From QPIN01 sp964399475 (GTDB lineage Bacteria > Pseudomonadota > Gammaproteobacteria > Methylococcales > Methylomonadaceae), in assembly GCA_964399475.1 (NCBI GenBank), contig CAYNRB010000102.1:1-10723 (forward strand): 10,723 nt of DNA, written 5' to 3'. Under the pieces are notes generated by a model. It searched no databases. It was not told the DNA's origin and saw only the letters and a list, made by a program, of their open reading frames with translations. How positions within the stretch are numbered: position 1 is the first letter of the stretch; every line of letters starts with the position of its first letter. Of this stretch, positions 1 to 7,332 are shown one piece after another. A program made the position numbers and the translations under genes.

Positions 1-26
1 AAAAATTCTGGTAAAGTTTTTATCCC

Positions 27-791
27 ATGAGTATAACCATAAAAAATGAAGCTGAAATAACTAAAATGCGCATTGCAGGGAAACTTGCAGCGGAAGTTTT
101 AGAAATGATTGAGCCCTTTGTTATTCCTGGCGTTACAACCAACAAGCTAAATCAACTTTGCCATGACTTTATAGTCAACGAACAAGATTCGATACCTGCT
201 CCCCTTAACTACCGAGGCTTTCCAAAATCCATTTGTACATCGGTAAACCATACGATCTGTCACGGCATACCTAATGAAAAAAAATTAAAAAAAGGCGATA
301 TAGTTAATATAGATATTACCGTTATTAAAGATGAATATCATGGGGATACCAGTAAAATGTTTTGTGTAGGAGAGGTTACCCCTTTTGCAAAACGTTTAAT
401 CAATATCACCCGTGAAGCTCTATTTCTCGGCATTGAGCAGGTAAAACCCGGGACTACTTTAGGTGATATTGGTCATGTTATCCAAAAGCATGCCGAATCC
501 AACCGCTATTCTGTGGTGCGTGAATTTTGTGGACATGGCATTGGGAAAGAATTTCATGAAGACCCTCATGTGATGCATTTTGGAAATCCAGGTGAGGGCG
601 AGGTTCTTGAAGCAGGCATGATCATTACCATCGAACCCATGCTTAATTTAGGCAAAAGACAAATGAAAATCCTTAAAGACAAGTGGACCGCCGTCACTAA
701 AGACCATAGCCTTTCTGCTCAATGGGAACATACCATTTTAGTCACACCCAGCGGACATGAAATTCTAACCTTACGTCAGGAAGAAAAGTGA
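27..791 (+). CDS. map: Type I methionine aminopeptidase
   Basis: Cytosolic metalloenzyme that removes the initiator methionine from nascent proteins. The 254-residue product covers the whole type I (E. coli-like) family, about 260 residues. All metal and active-site residues expected by comparison with E. coli Map are visible: H79 in CHGIP, D96 in NIDIT, D107 in HGDTSK, H170 in CGHGIG, E203 in TIEPM and E234 in QWEHT. The ATG at 27 gives an N-terminus (MSITIKN) that matches the family, although no good Shine-Dalgarno is seen in the 26 bases available upstream; the promoter probably lies outside the window. The stop overlaps the glnD start (GTGA), so the two are probably cotranscribed and coupled. 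map next to glnD is a conserved gammaproteobacterial arrangement. Confidence 0.97.
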   Translation: MSITIKNEAEITKMRIAGKLAAEVLEMIEPFVIPGVTTNKLNQLCHDFIVNEQDSIPAPLNYRGFPKSICTSVNHTICHGIPNEKKLKKGDIVNIDITVIKDEYHGDTSKMFCVGEVTPFAKRLINITREALFLGIEQVKPGTTLGDIGHVIQKHAESNRYSVVREFCGHGIGKEFHEDPHVMHFGNPGEGEVLEAGMIITIEPMLNLGKRQMKILKDKWTAVTKDHSLSAQWEHTILVTPSGHEILTLRQEEK

Positions 792-3448
792 AAAAAACCT
801 GTGATTTAAATCTGAAAGAAGTGTTTAATCAGGAAAACAACCTGACCCTTCTAAAAGAAATCATCAAGACTAAAAATCAAGAACTGAAACAAAAATTTAA
901 TCCAGACAACAATGTAGACACTTTACTTAAAGAAAAAGCAATCTTTATTGACCAAGTGCTAACAGCCTGCTGGAAACATTTTCTAAAACATCAAGCAACT
1001 CAACTTTGTCTAATTGCAACCGGTGGCTATGGACGAAATGAGCTATTCCCTCATTCTGATATAGATATTCTGATTCTTCTAAAAGATGTGGATATCAGTA
1101 ATTTTCAAGAAAACTTATCCAGTTTCAGTAATTTCTTATGGGATCTTGGCTTAAAACCCGGCCAAAGTGTTCGCACCACATCAGAATGTATCCAGGCTGC
1201 ATCTGATGATCAAACCATCATGACTAATTTACTTGAAATCCGGCTTATCACCGGTAATACACAATTATTTACAGAACTTAAAAAGCAGATTTTAAATATT
1301 GACAGTTGGTCTTCTGATAAGTATTTTACAGCAAAAATGCTGGAACAAGAATTACGCTATAGTAAGTATCATGATACTGCCTATAATCTTGAACCGAATA
1401 TTAAAGAAGGTCCCGGAGGACTAAGAGATCTACAAAATATCGCCTGGGTGTTTATATTTCATTTTAAAACCACTAATTATTCCGAGTTAGTTGAATACCA
1501 ATTTCTATCTCAATCAGAATATAACCAGCTTGTTACTGCCAGAAACATTTTATGGCGAATACGATTTGCTCTGCACACACTGACCAACCGTAGTGAAGAT
1601 AGATTATTGTTTGATCATCAGCGCGACTTAGCCACTCAATTTGGTTATGTTGATAAGGATAAACATCCTGATGTAGAACAATTCATGCAACATTACTATA
1701 AAACCGTAATGGAGCTTGAACGCATGAACGAAATGCTCTTACAACTTTTTAAAGAAAATTTGTTTATCTCTACCCATGTAAAACAGCTTTACCCTATTAA
1801 CGATCAATTTATTTCCATCAATAGCTATCTTGAAGCCAAAGAAACCAATGCATTTAAAAAAAATCCGCTGGCATTACTAGAAGTTTTTTTATTATTGCTA
1901 CAAAACCCTTCTATCAAAGGCGTAAGAGCATCTACGATAAGACTTATAAGGGAAAGCTTACATCAAATTGACGATGAATTTCGCAGCAATCCAAAAGCCA
2001 ACAAACTTTTTATCTCTATTTTAAGATCAACGCACGGGTTAACCCATCAATTAAGACGAATGAATCGCTACGGTATTCTGGCCGCCTATTTGCCAAGTTT
2101 TGCAAATATAGTCGCACGCATGCAATACGACTTGTTTCATATATATACAGTAGATGCCCATACTCTTTTTGTATTGAGAAACCTGAGACGCTTATCCTTA
2201 GATAAACATAAAGATGAACTACCTTTTTGCAGTAGTGTTTTTTTAAAAATACCCAAACCTGAAATTCTATATATAGCTGCATTGTTTCACGATATAGCGA
2301 AAGGAAAAGGCGGCGATCATTCAGAATTAGGCGAAACGATTGTTTATCAATTCTGTATTCAACACAAACTCTCAAAACATGACACAAAATTAATTGCCTG
2401 GCTGGTACGTAACCATTTAGTCATGTCCATGACAGCACAAAGAAAAGATATTAATGATCCCACTGTGATCCATAAATTTGCCTTACTTGTAGGGAATATT
2501 GAATACCTGAACCATCTGTATTTATTAACTATATCTGATATTAGGGCAACCAATCCGAGCTTATGGAATTCCTGGAAAGACTCTCTTTTGCTAGAGCTCT
2601 ATACATCCACTCATAGCGCACTGCACCGAGGTCTGCAAAACCCGATAGCCCGATCGGATTATCTCTATGGAAATATGCAAGAAGCCAAAGATGAGCTGAT
2701 AGGTTTGGGTATTTCTGAATCTACAATCAGGCATACTTGGGATAGAATCAGTGATGATTATTTTCTGCGATATACGGCAGAAGAAATAGCCTGGCATACA
2801 ATAGCTATTGCCTCTACTCCAAAAGATGAATTACCCTTAGTCCTCTTGCGTCCTCAAAATCAAAGAGGCAGTGTAGAGGTTTTTGTTTATGCCAATAACG
2901 AAAATAACATTTTTTCCTTGAGCGTTGCCACACTTGACAATCTGGGTTTGACAATTCTTGATGCACGCATTGTTACCATTAATTTGTCGAAAACTGAACA
3001 ATGTGTCCTTAATAGTTTTCAGGTGCTTGAACAATCTGGGGAACCTATAAAAAACCTGGATCGCGAACTTAAAATCTGCAAAACACTACAAAAAAACTTA
3101 CTTAATCTTAGTGTAAAAAAACAGTTCAATATTAATCGTCAATCCAGACAAGCAAAACACTTCCCTATTCCTAGCAAAGTATACTTCCACAAAGACCCAC
3201 TTAGTCGGTATACCATCATCGAATTGATCACCACTGATTTTGCAGGACTCCTTGCAACGGTGGGTCAAACTTTTATTGATATGAACATTCAGCTACATGA
3301 TGCAAAAATCACTACGATAGGTAGTCGTGTAGAAGACATGTTTTATGTCACAGACTTTCAACAACACCCGATTACAGAAGAAAAAAAATTGGCTAAAATC
3401 CGCAATAAATTAATTTCAATCTTAGAAGAAACTGACAGCATACTGTAG
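788..3448 (+). CDS. glnD: Bifunctional [protein-PII] uridylyltransferase / uridylyl-removing enzyme
   Basis: Nitrogen-status sensor: it uridylylates PII (GlnB/GlnK) when glutamine is low and deuridylylates it when glutamine is high. The 886 residues are close to the ~890 of E. coli GlnD. Domains in order: nucleotidyltransferase with GGYGRNELFPHSDIDIL (G79-G80, metal-binding D91 and D93); the linking helical region with a conserved NLEP..KEGPGGLRD stretch near 200; an HD hydrolase domain with FHDIAKGKGGDHSELG (H501-D502); then two C-terminal ACT glutamine-sensing domains at about 695-775 and 807-880. The start is GTG at 788, with an AGGAAG-type Shine-Dalgarno inside the end of map and a 4-nt overlap with the map stop. 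Both catalytic centres look intact, so both activities are expected. Confidence 0.97.
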   Translation: MKKTCDLNLKEVFNQENNLTLLKEIIKTKNQELKQKFNPDNNVDTLLKEKAIFIDQVLTACWKHFLKHQATQLCLIATGGYGRNELFPHSDIDILILLKDVDISNFQENLSSFSNFLWDLGLKPGQSVRTTSECIQAASDDQTIMTNLLEIRLITGNTQLFTELKKQILNIDSWSSDKYFTAKMLEQELRYSKYHDTAYNLEPNIKEGPGGLRDLQNIAWVFIFHFKTTNYSELVEYQFLSQSEYNQLVTARNILWRIRFALHTLTNRSEDRLLFDHQRDLATQFGYVDKDKHPDVEQFMQHYYKTVMELERMNEMLLQLFKENLFISTHVKQLYPINDQFISINSYLEAKETNAFKKNPLALLEVFLLLLQNPSIKGVRASTIRLIRESLHQIDDEFRSNPKANKLFISILRSTHGLTHQLRRMNRYGILAAYLPSFANIVARMQYDLFHIYTVDAHTLFVLRNLRRLSLDKHKDELPFCSSVFLKIPKPEILYIAALFHDIAKGKGGDHSELGETIVYQFCIQHKLSKHDTKLIAWLVRNHLVMSMTAQRKDINDPTVIHKFALLVGNIEYLNHLYLLTISDIRATNPSLWNSWKDSLLLELYTSTHSALHRGLQNPIARSDYLYGNMQEAKDELIGLGISESTIRHTWDRISDDYFLRYTAEEIAWHTIAIASTPKDELPLVLLRPQNQRGSVEVFVYANNENNIFSLSVATLDNLGLTILDARIVTINLSKTEQCVLNSFQVLEQSGEPIKNLDRELKICKTLQKNLLNLSVKKQFNINRQSRQAKHFPIPSKVYFHKDPLSRYTIIELITTDFAGLLATVGQTFIDMNIQLHDAKITTIGSRVEDMFYVTDFQQHPITEEKKLAKIRNKLISILEETDSIL

Positions 3449-3454
3449 ATATAG

Positions 3455-3471
3455 CCTGGCTGAAAGCCAGG
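3455..3471 (+). terminator. Hairpin just after glnD, possible terminator or short REP remnant
   Basis: Perfect 7-bp inverted repeat CCTGGCT-GAA-AGCCAGG starting 7 bases after the glnD stop. The position suits transcription termination, but there is no U-run on either strand, so it is not a textbook intrinsic terminator. The sequence (TAGCCTGG...CCAGG) resembles the REP stem at 6127-6162 with a shortened loop, so it may be a degenerate repeat recruited to the gene end. Confidence 0.4.
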
Positions 3472-3538
3472 TCATAAAAAACTTAGCATCAAAATACTCA
3501 GAAAATCATACAAACACCTAAGCAACCAAGGCTGGATG

Positions 3539-3666
3539 GGGTATTCATCCCGTACTTTAGGTTTATCTATCTACAATATTGAATTACCAAAGAAAATTTC
3601 TGACAGGTTTCTATTATTAAAACATTTTAAACTTAAACGTTAGAGACGGGGTGAATACCCTGTCTC
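3539..3666. repeat. Split inverted repeat with a terminal hairpin
   Basis: A 15-bp segment, GGGTATTCATCCCGT (3539-3553), reappears inverted as ACGGGGTGAATACCC (3646-3660) with one mismatch. The right copy also sits in its own hairpin, GAGACGGGGT-gaat-ACCCTGTCTC (3643-3666; one G-U pair), followed by a moderately T-rich stretch (GGGTTTTCTCTTCTC). About 90 bases of AT-rich sequence lie between the copies. It could be a small nonautonomous repeat or the hairpin could act as a weak terminator. No gene is seen here. Confidence 0.5.
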
Positions 3667-3715
3667 GCTTGGGTTTTCTCTTCTCGAAAAGCCTCTTAAA
3701 TAATGATATTCACAT

Positions 3716-3843
3716 GAGCCACTTGCAAAACTATTTATTATACAAATAAACACTATATATTGTGTTTATTTATATAATAAATCACAAGATATAGATGGCG
3801 ATGCAAAAATGGGTTAATTTTTATACAGTTTTGCAAGTGGCTC
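3716..3843. mobile_element. 128-bp MITE with perfect 17-bp terminal inverted repeats
   Basis: The ends are GAGCCACTTGCAAAACT (3716-3732) and its exact reverse complement (3827-3843). The 4-bp direct repeat ACAT flanks both ends (3712-3715 and 3844-3847), as expected of a target duplication; because the flanks are partly symmetric, CACATG is an alternative boundary. Inside is a second, nested hairpin: 21-bp arms (3733-3753 and 3762-3782) with one mismatch and an 8-base AT loop. There is no coding capacity, so movement would need a transposase in trans. The parent insertion sequence is not in the window; a DDE family such as IS5 or IS4 is my guess from the end sequence and is unproven. Confidence 0.75.
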
Positions 3844-3848
3844 ACATG

Positions 3849-4149
3849 TTTCCAATTGATAGAAATTTTTTCTACTCGCTTCTACACCTATAGCCATCAA
3901 ACCATAATTACAAATCCACCAAGCTCCCTGCAATAGAGATAAGTATCTCAGCAACCAAAGTAATACTGCGTCTCCTGATTATAAAATGCTATTCAAGTGT
4001 AAATAAAGGATAATTTTATTTCGAATTATTGTTCTTTTGAAAATCTCAACTAGTATTAAATCCATAATCATTTTATTTTTACAAACAATCTGGCAACAAA
4101 TTTTTTTCATGCCATTCAAGTTACTGACCCCACAGTTAATAAAAGTTTA
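3849..4149. other. Intergenic stretch upstream of the chemoreceptor, no gene recognised
   Basis: About 300 AT-rich bases between the MITE and the chemoreceptor Shine-Dalgarno. No tRNA, ORF with a start and ribosome site, or strong sigma70, sigma28 or sigma54 promoter could be made out. On the minus strand a frame is open from 3978 down through the MITE end to a stop at 3814-3816, but it has no start codon at its beginning and no recognised family. Confidence 0.4.
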
Positions 4150-4162
4150 AGGAGCAATCAAA

Positions 4163-5914
4163 ATGATAATGATGAATTGGCAGTCAGTAGGAACCAAAGT
4201 GTTAGGAATAACTTTGTTAGCCCTTTTGATAATGGTTAGCTGTTTATTTGGCTTCTCAGTCAGCGAAAAAAAACAAAACACCATAGATCTCAACATAGAG
4301 AAAAGCAGAGAAATATTACTCTTAGCTGAAGCGACTCAAAATCATACTTCAGAACAATGGAGACAGGGCATCCTGAGTCCAAAACATCTTAATCATCTAA
4401 TCGAAAATAAAAGTCAGTCTGAAGCCAAGTCCCTGGTTTTATCTACCCTACCTATTGCAATTTCCTGGTCAATATTGAAGGAAAAAGCCAGATCAGGAAA
4501 ATACCAATTTAAAATAGCCAAGATTAATGCAAGAAACCCAAATAATGAACCTGGCGTGATTGAAAATAAAGCATTGAGCTATTTTAAACAAAATCCGCAT
4601 AAAAATGAATTTATCCATATGGATGATGAAACTGAAAAACTGCATTATTTTAGACCAGTTATATTAAGCAAACAATGCGAACTCTGCCATGGTAACCCCG
4701 AAAATTCACTTGAACTCTGGGGAAATAACCAGGGAAAAGATTTATTAGGCTTTCGGATGGATAACAAACGCGAAGGCGATTTGCACGGTGCTTTTGAAAT
4801 CATTACACCCATGCAAGAATCCTTTGCAGCAGTAAACTCAGATAAACTAACATTTTCGGGTATCTTTTTGGCTATAGTTTTTATAGTAGCGGTAATTGGC
4901 TATATTGCCATGAGCCAACTAATCATTACTCCGTTAACAGATTTAGCCTTGAAATTACAGGACATCTCCAGTGGCGAGGGAGATTTAACAGTACGCCTTA
5001 AAGCTAAAGGCAAAAATGAATTTGCTTGGGTTGCCTACAGTTTTAATACATTCGTAAAGAAAATTGCAAAAGATGTAAATGAGATCAGATCGACTAGTGA
5101 AAAAGTAGCTTCTGCATCGCATAATTTAGCTCAAATTTCCCAATCAACTGAAGTGGGCGTTGCAGCTCAACTAGCTGAAACCACACAAGTTGCAACTGCC
5201 ATGGAAGAAATGACTGCTACTGTTCAAGAGGTTGCTCGTAATGCAATCAATGCATCTGATGCCGCCATCAATGCTGATTCCGAAGCCAGCAGTGGAAAAA
5301 ATATTGTCACTCAGGCTGTTAACGAAATTAATCAACTTGCATCAGAAGTTGAAAATGCAGCCAATGTGATTCATGAGCTGGAAAATGACAGCAATAGCAT
5401 TGGCGAAGTTCTTAGCGTTATTCAAGGTATCGCTGAACAAACTAATCTATTGGCATTAAATGCTGCCATTGAAGCCGCACGAGCAGGAGAACAAGGAAGA
5501 GGGTTTGCAGTAGTTGCGGATGAAGTAAGAACCTTAGCCAGTCGTACGCAAAATTCCACCTTAGAAATTCAGCAAACAATTGACCGTTTGCAAAATCGTG
5601 CCAAAGAAGCTGTTCGAGTGATGGACAATGGAAGAAAACAGGCAGCATCCAGTGTTGAACAAGCCGCATCAGCAGGCGAGTCAATTAATTTAATCAGTGA
5701 ACGTATTGATACGATCACTGATATGAACAATCAAATTGCAGGCGCAGCAGAAGAACAAACGGCTGTTGCAGAAGAAATAAACAGGAATGTTAATAATATC
5801 AGTATGGTTTCAACTCAAACTGCAAACGGAGCAAAAGATACTTCAAGCGCCTGTAAAGAGTTATCAGATCTAGCAGATAAATTACTTGAGACTATTGGGC
5901 ATTTTAAAACCTAA
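4163..5914 (+). CDS. Methyl-accepting chemotaxis protein with CxxCH (Tll0287/DUF3365-like) sensor domain
   Basis: Inner-membrane chemoreceptor feeding signals to CheA/CheW. Order: short N-tail; TM1 about 12-33; a ~200-residue extracytoplasmic domain; TM2 about 233-255; HAMP about 255-308; then a long coiled-coil signalling domain. The conserved hairpin tip is at 425-459 (EQTNLLALNAAIEAARAG, GRGFAVVADEVR). About 143 residues (roughly 20 heptads) follow the tip, compatible with the 40H class. The sensor holds CELCHG (C172, C175, H176), a c-type haem-binding motif, followed by a GNNQGKDLLGFRMD region; this combination is typical of Tll0287-like (DUF3365) domains, suggesting a redox, oxygen or NO sensor. 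Haem binding is inferred. No C-terminal NWETF-like pentapeptide is present (the protein ends GHFKT). The start is supported by AGGAG at 4150-4154, 8 bases upstream. It is a single gene with no che neighbours here. Confidence 0.93.
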   Translation: MIMMNWQSVGTKVLGITLLALLIMVSCLFGFSVSEKKQNTIDLNIEKSREILLLAEATQNHTSEQWRQGILSPKHLNHLIENKSQSEAKSLVLSTLPIAISWSILKEKARSGKYQFKIAKINARNPNNEPGVIENKALSYFKQNPHKNEFIHMDDETEKLHYFRPVILSKQCELCHGNPENSLELWGNNQGKDLLGFRMDNKREGDLHGAFEIITPMQESFAAVNSDKLTFSGIFLAIVFIVAVIGYIAMSQLIITPLTDLALKLQDISSGEGDLTVRLKAKGKNEFAWVAYSFNTFVKKIAKDVNEIRSTSEKVASASHNLAQISQSTEVGVAAQLAETTQVATAMEEMTATVQEVARNAINASDAAINADSEASSGKNIVTQAVNEINQLASEVENAANVIHELENDSNSIGEVLSVIQGIAEQTNLLALNAAIEAARAGEQGRGFAVVADEVRTLASRTQNSTLEIQQTIDRLQNRAKEAVRVMDNGRKQAASSVEQAASAGESINLISERIDTITDMNNQIAGAAEEQTAVAEEINRNVNNISMVSTQTANGAKDTSSACKELSDLADKLLETIGHFKT

Positions 5915-5950
5915 TTTTTAAATAATATAATTAATGCCAGGAACTTCCTA

Positions 5951-6080
5951 GGAGGCTGTCCGAGAACAGCAATATTAGAACATGATGCCCTTCGGGCAAA
6001 TAATTAAATTGACTTGATGATCCTAAGAAAATTAGTTAAAGCAAATTGTTTAGAAAACTTTGTTTTTCCGATAATTTTAA
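5951..6080 (-). mobile_element. Possible insertion-sequence end with a transposase C-terminal tail
   Basis: Read on the minus strand, a frame opens out of the adjacent REP and ends at a TAA (6004-6006), giving a basic, helical-looking tail (KFSKQFALTNFLRIIKSI). It is followed by a TGCC-cUUCGg-type hairpin (5986-5998) and then by GGACAGCCTCC (5951-5961), which resembles the terminal repeats of several IS families. The matching other end is not seen. The element, if real, is cut by the REP pair at 6081. The assignment is tentative. Confidence 0.3.
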
Positions 6081-6162
6081 ATGTAGCCTTGATGTAACAG
6101 AGTGGAATCAAGGGTTTGACGACTTCAACCCTGGATTCCGCTTCGCCGCATCCAGGCTACAT
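6081..6162. repeat. Inverted pair of REP-like palindromes (BIME-like)
   Basis: Two 36-base units face each other: 6081-6116 and the reverse complement of 6127-6162, matching at 28 of 36 positions. Both outer ends begin with ATGTAG, containing the GTAG foot typical of bacterial REP sequences. Each unit has its own perfect 7-bp stem: CCTTGAT/ATCAAGG in the left copy and CCTGGAT/ATCCAGG in the right copy. The stems differ at one base pair changed on both sides, so pairing has been kept. The right unit abuts the IS110-type transposase remnant. Confidence 0.8.
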
Positions 6163-6542
6163 TGTCGAATAATTGCCAGTTTTGCATCGTGCATGCTCGG
6201 TACGCCATCGTAAACTTCACTCGCATCCTTGACGCGTTTTGCATTCATTTGATAAATCTCAAATCCACAGTCTCTAAATTGAAAACGCAAAGCATCACCA
6301 TAAGTTCCTGTCAATTCAATCACTATATCTACCGAGCATTCAAGCTCTTTTAATCCGTTCAGTAAGTCGACTGTTTGATCAGGATGTGTCCACCAAATAA
6401 GCGCTAATAGTGTCCCACTGCTATTACTTAATAAACCATATTGCTTTTATTTTGCAATATCAATTGCAAAAAAAACGGGTTCATTTGCCCATTCTTCTTT
6501 AAGTTGAGAAAAATTAATTTTGTTGACATTTTTTGAACGATA
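6163..6542 (-). pseudogene. IS110-family transposase remnant (N-terminal part, internal stop)
   Basis: Minus-strand remnant of a DEDD (RuvC-like) IS110-type transposase. Reading from 6542 downward: EWANEPVFFAIDIAK, with the first catalytic Asp in AIDIAK, then an in-frame TAA at 6447-6449, then KQYGLL, and later DIVIELTGTYGDAL with the catalytic Glu, NAKRVKDASEVYDG and VPSMHDAKLA with the third acidic block. This follows IS110 order closely (VNPKRVHDAAEVYDGVPSLHDAK-type sequence). After HDAKLAIIRQ the frame runs directly into the REP at 6162, so the C-terminal two-thirds are missing. The 5' side stops at the palindromic element at 6543, with no credible start. About 126 codons of an expected ~330 remain. 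The gene is inactive; the noncoding ends that encode the bridge RNA in intact IS110 elements are not recognisable. Confidence 0.75.
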
Positions 6543-6703
6543 AGGAACGAGGATTTAATAATATGCGAAAGTTTGACGCAGGATTTTTGTTCGTCTTCAA
6601 GGCGTAGCAACAGGCGCATAGCAAGCTACGCAACTGTTGCTACAACGCAGAAGACGGACAAAAAGACAAGTCAAAATTCGTATATTATTGAATCCTCGTT
6701 CCT
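6543..6703. repeat. 161-bp near-perfect palindrome (ERIC-like element)
   Basis: The sequence folds back on itself along its full length: outer arms AGGAACGAGGATT (6543-6555) and AATCCTCGTTCCT (6691-6703), then matching AATAATAT/ATATTATT, TTTTTGT-CGTCTTC blocks, GTAGCAACAG/CTGTTGCTAC (6604-6613 and 6634-6643, perfect) and a TAGC-AA-GCTA apex centred at 6623/6624. Several differences between arms are transitions that would leave G-U pairs in RNA. Length and symmetry recall enterobacterial ERIC elements but the sequence differs. Frames reading through it are not genes. It marks the 5' break of the IS110 remnant. Confidence 0.75.
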
Positions 6704-6720
6704 AAGTATGCTTTTTTATT

Positions 6721-6787
6721 GTGGGAACACCTCCAACTTTAAGGGTAATATTGATATTAATATATGCCCTATTTTGAGGGTTCCCAC
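6721..6787. repeat. 67-bp imperfect hairpin with GTGGGAAC ends
   Basis: GTGGGAAC (6721-6728) pairs exactly with GTTCCCAC (6780-6787); CCTC/GAGG and AGGG/CCCT continue the stem inward around an AT-rich centre. The plus strand downstream is T-rich (TTCTTTTGTCTT), so the hairpin could stop transcription, but no gene ends nearby. It starts 17 bases from the 161-bp palindrome and may be a further small repeat. Confidence 0.45.
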
Positions 6788-6829
6788 TTCTTTTGTCTTG
6801 GTGTTACTATAGCTGACTTAGACGAATAT

Positions 6830-6896
6830 TGTAGAGCGGACTTCAGTCTGCTATTCACTCAATTTTGATTTGTAGCGGACTGAAGTACGCTCCACA
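6830..6896. repeat. Second inverted REP-like pair
   Basis: TGTAGAGCGGACTTCAGTCTGC (from 6830, 24-base unit to 6853) faces its inverted copy at 6873-6896, matching at 21 of 24 positions, with a 19-base AT-rich spacer. Both units start with a GTAG or GTGG foot and hold an internal ACTTCAGT palindrome. The stem sequence is unrelated to the REP pair at 6081-6162, so it is a different repeat family with the same architecture. Confidence 0.7.
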
Positions 6897-6990
6897 TCAA
6901 TTTCGCGCCCCATCAAACCTTAATTGTCAAAACATTAGAAAAGTCTCGCTTCTACATTGATCACACAAGACTTGTCCTAAAATCCAAACC

Positions 6991-7292
6991 TAATTTCAGA
7001 ACTCCTGATCTCGGAGATTTATAATGAGACCATAAAACTCATAAGGTATCATAAATATTTAAAGGAAAACCAAACAACCAGTTGATAAAGTTAGGTTGTT
7101 TATATTTTTATAAATTTGTTTCCGCGACCACACAACCCTTATTTTAAAAACAAGTCTCATAATAAATTCTTCTCAGAAATCATATTTTAATAAAGAATTT
7201 TACCATACTGTCATATAAGCTTATGACTTTAAGGGTTTATAAAACTTCACAGCTCATTATTAGGAATTTCCGAGATCAGGAGCTCTGAATTT
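6991..7292. mobile_element. ~300-bp element with ~35-bp terminal inverted repeats
   Basis: The left end (6991-7028) and right end (7253-7292) are inverted copies. The core TTCAGAACTCCTGATCTCGG (6994-7013) is repeated with a single change (A to G), and similarity extends inward to TAATGAG on both sides with small gaps. ATT directly flanks both TCAGA ends, which may be a short target duplication but could be chance. The interior has no ORF of note; it contains a stem AAACAACC/GGTTGTTT (7072-7079 and 7094-7101) followed by T-rich sequence. A nonautonomous MITE-like element is the best reading. It ends about 35 bases before the putative ssb -10 box, so it forms the upstream boundary of ssb. Confidence 0.65.
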
Positions 7293-7326
7293 GAAGAATT
7301 TCTTTAATTCCTAGTCCTTTCAGCAT

Positions 7327-7332
7327 TATAAT
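7327..7332 (+). promoter_or_regulatory. Putative ssb -10 box
   Basis: Perfect TATAAT 54 bases before the ssb ATG. No good -35 is seen at 16-18 bases spacing, so the promoter would be weak or activator dependent. It lies just outside the inverted-repeat element ending at 7292. No LexA-type palindrome was recognised. Confidence 0.4.

Noticed and set aside
2016..3034. Several minus-strand frames of 64-123 codons
   Set aside because: They lie inside glnD, whose plus-strand protein is conserved throughout; no starts with ribosome sites or family similarity.
3817..3978. Minus-strand open frame of 54 codons with a W-rich, membrane-like stretch (LQGAWWICNYGLMAIGVE)
   Set aside because: Begins right after a stop without a start codon, runs into the MITE end, and matches no family I recognise; possibly a relic but not supportable.
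4090..4110. TGGCA followed by a T-run, like a sigma54 promoter
   Set aside because: The conserved GC at -12 is missing.
4138..4172. TAAAAGTTT followed by TGATAA, like a sigma28 promoter
   Set aside because: The -10 part would fall in the start codon region of the chemoreceptor and the transcript would lack its ribosome site.
5442..5684. 80-codon minus-strand frame
   Set aside because: Shadow of the conserved signalling domain of the chemoreceptor.
6162..6353. 63-codon plus-strand frame
   Set aside because: Antisense to the IS110-type transposase remnant, which has clear family motifs on the minus strand.
6573..6812. 79-codon plus-strand frame
   Set aside because: Runs through the 161-bp palindrome and the next hairpin; composition is explained by the repeats.
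6081..6896. CRISPR array
   Set aside because: The repeats are inverted pairs of different families, without regular direct repeats and unique spacers.
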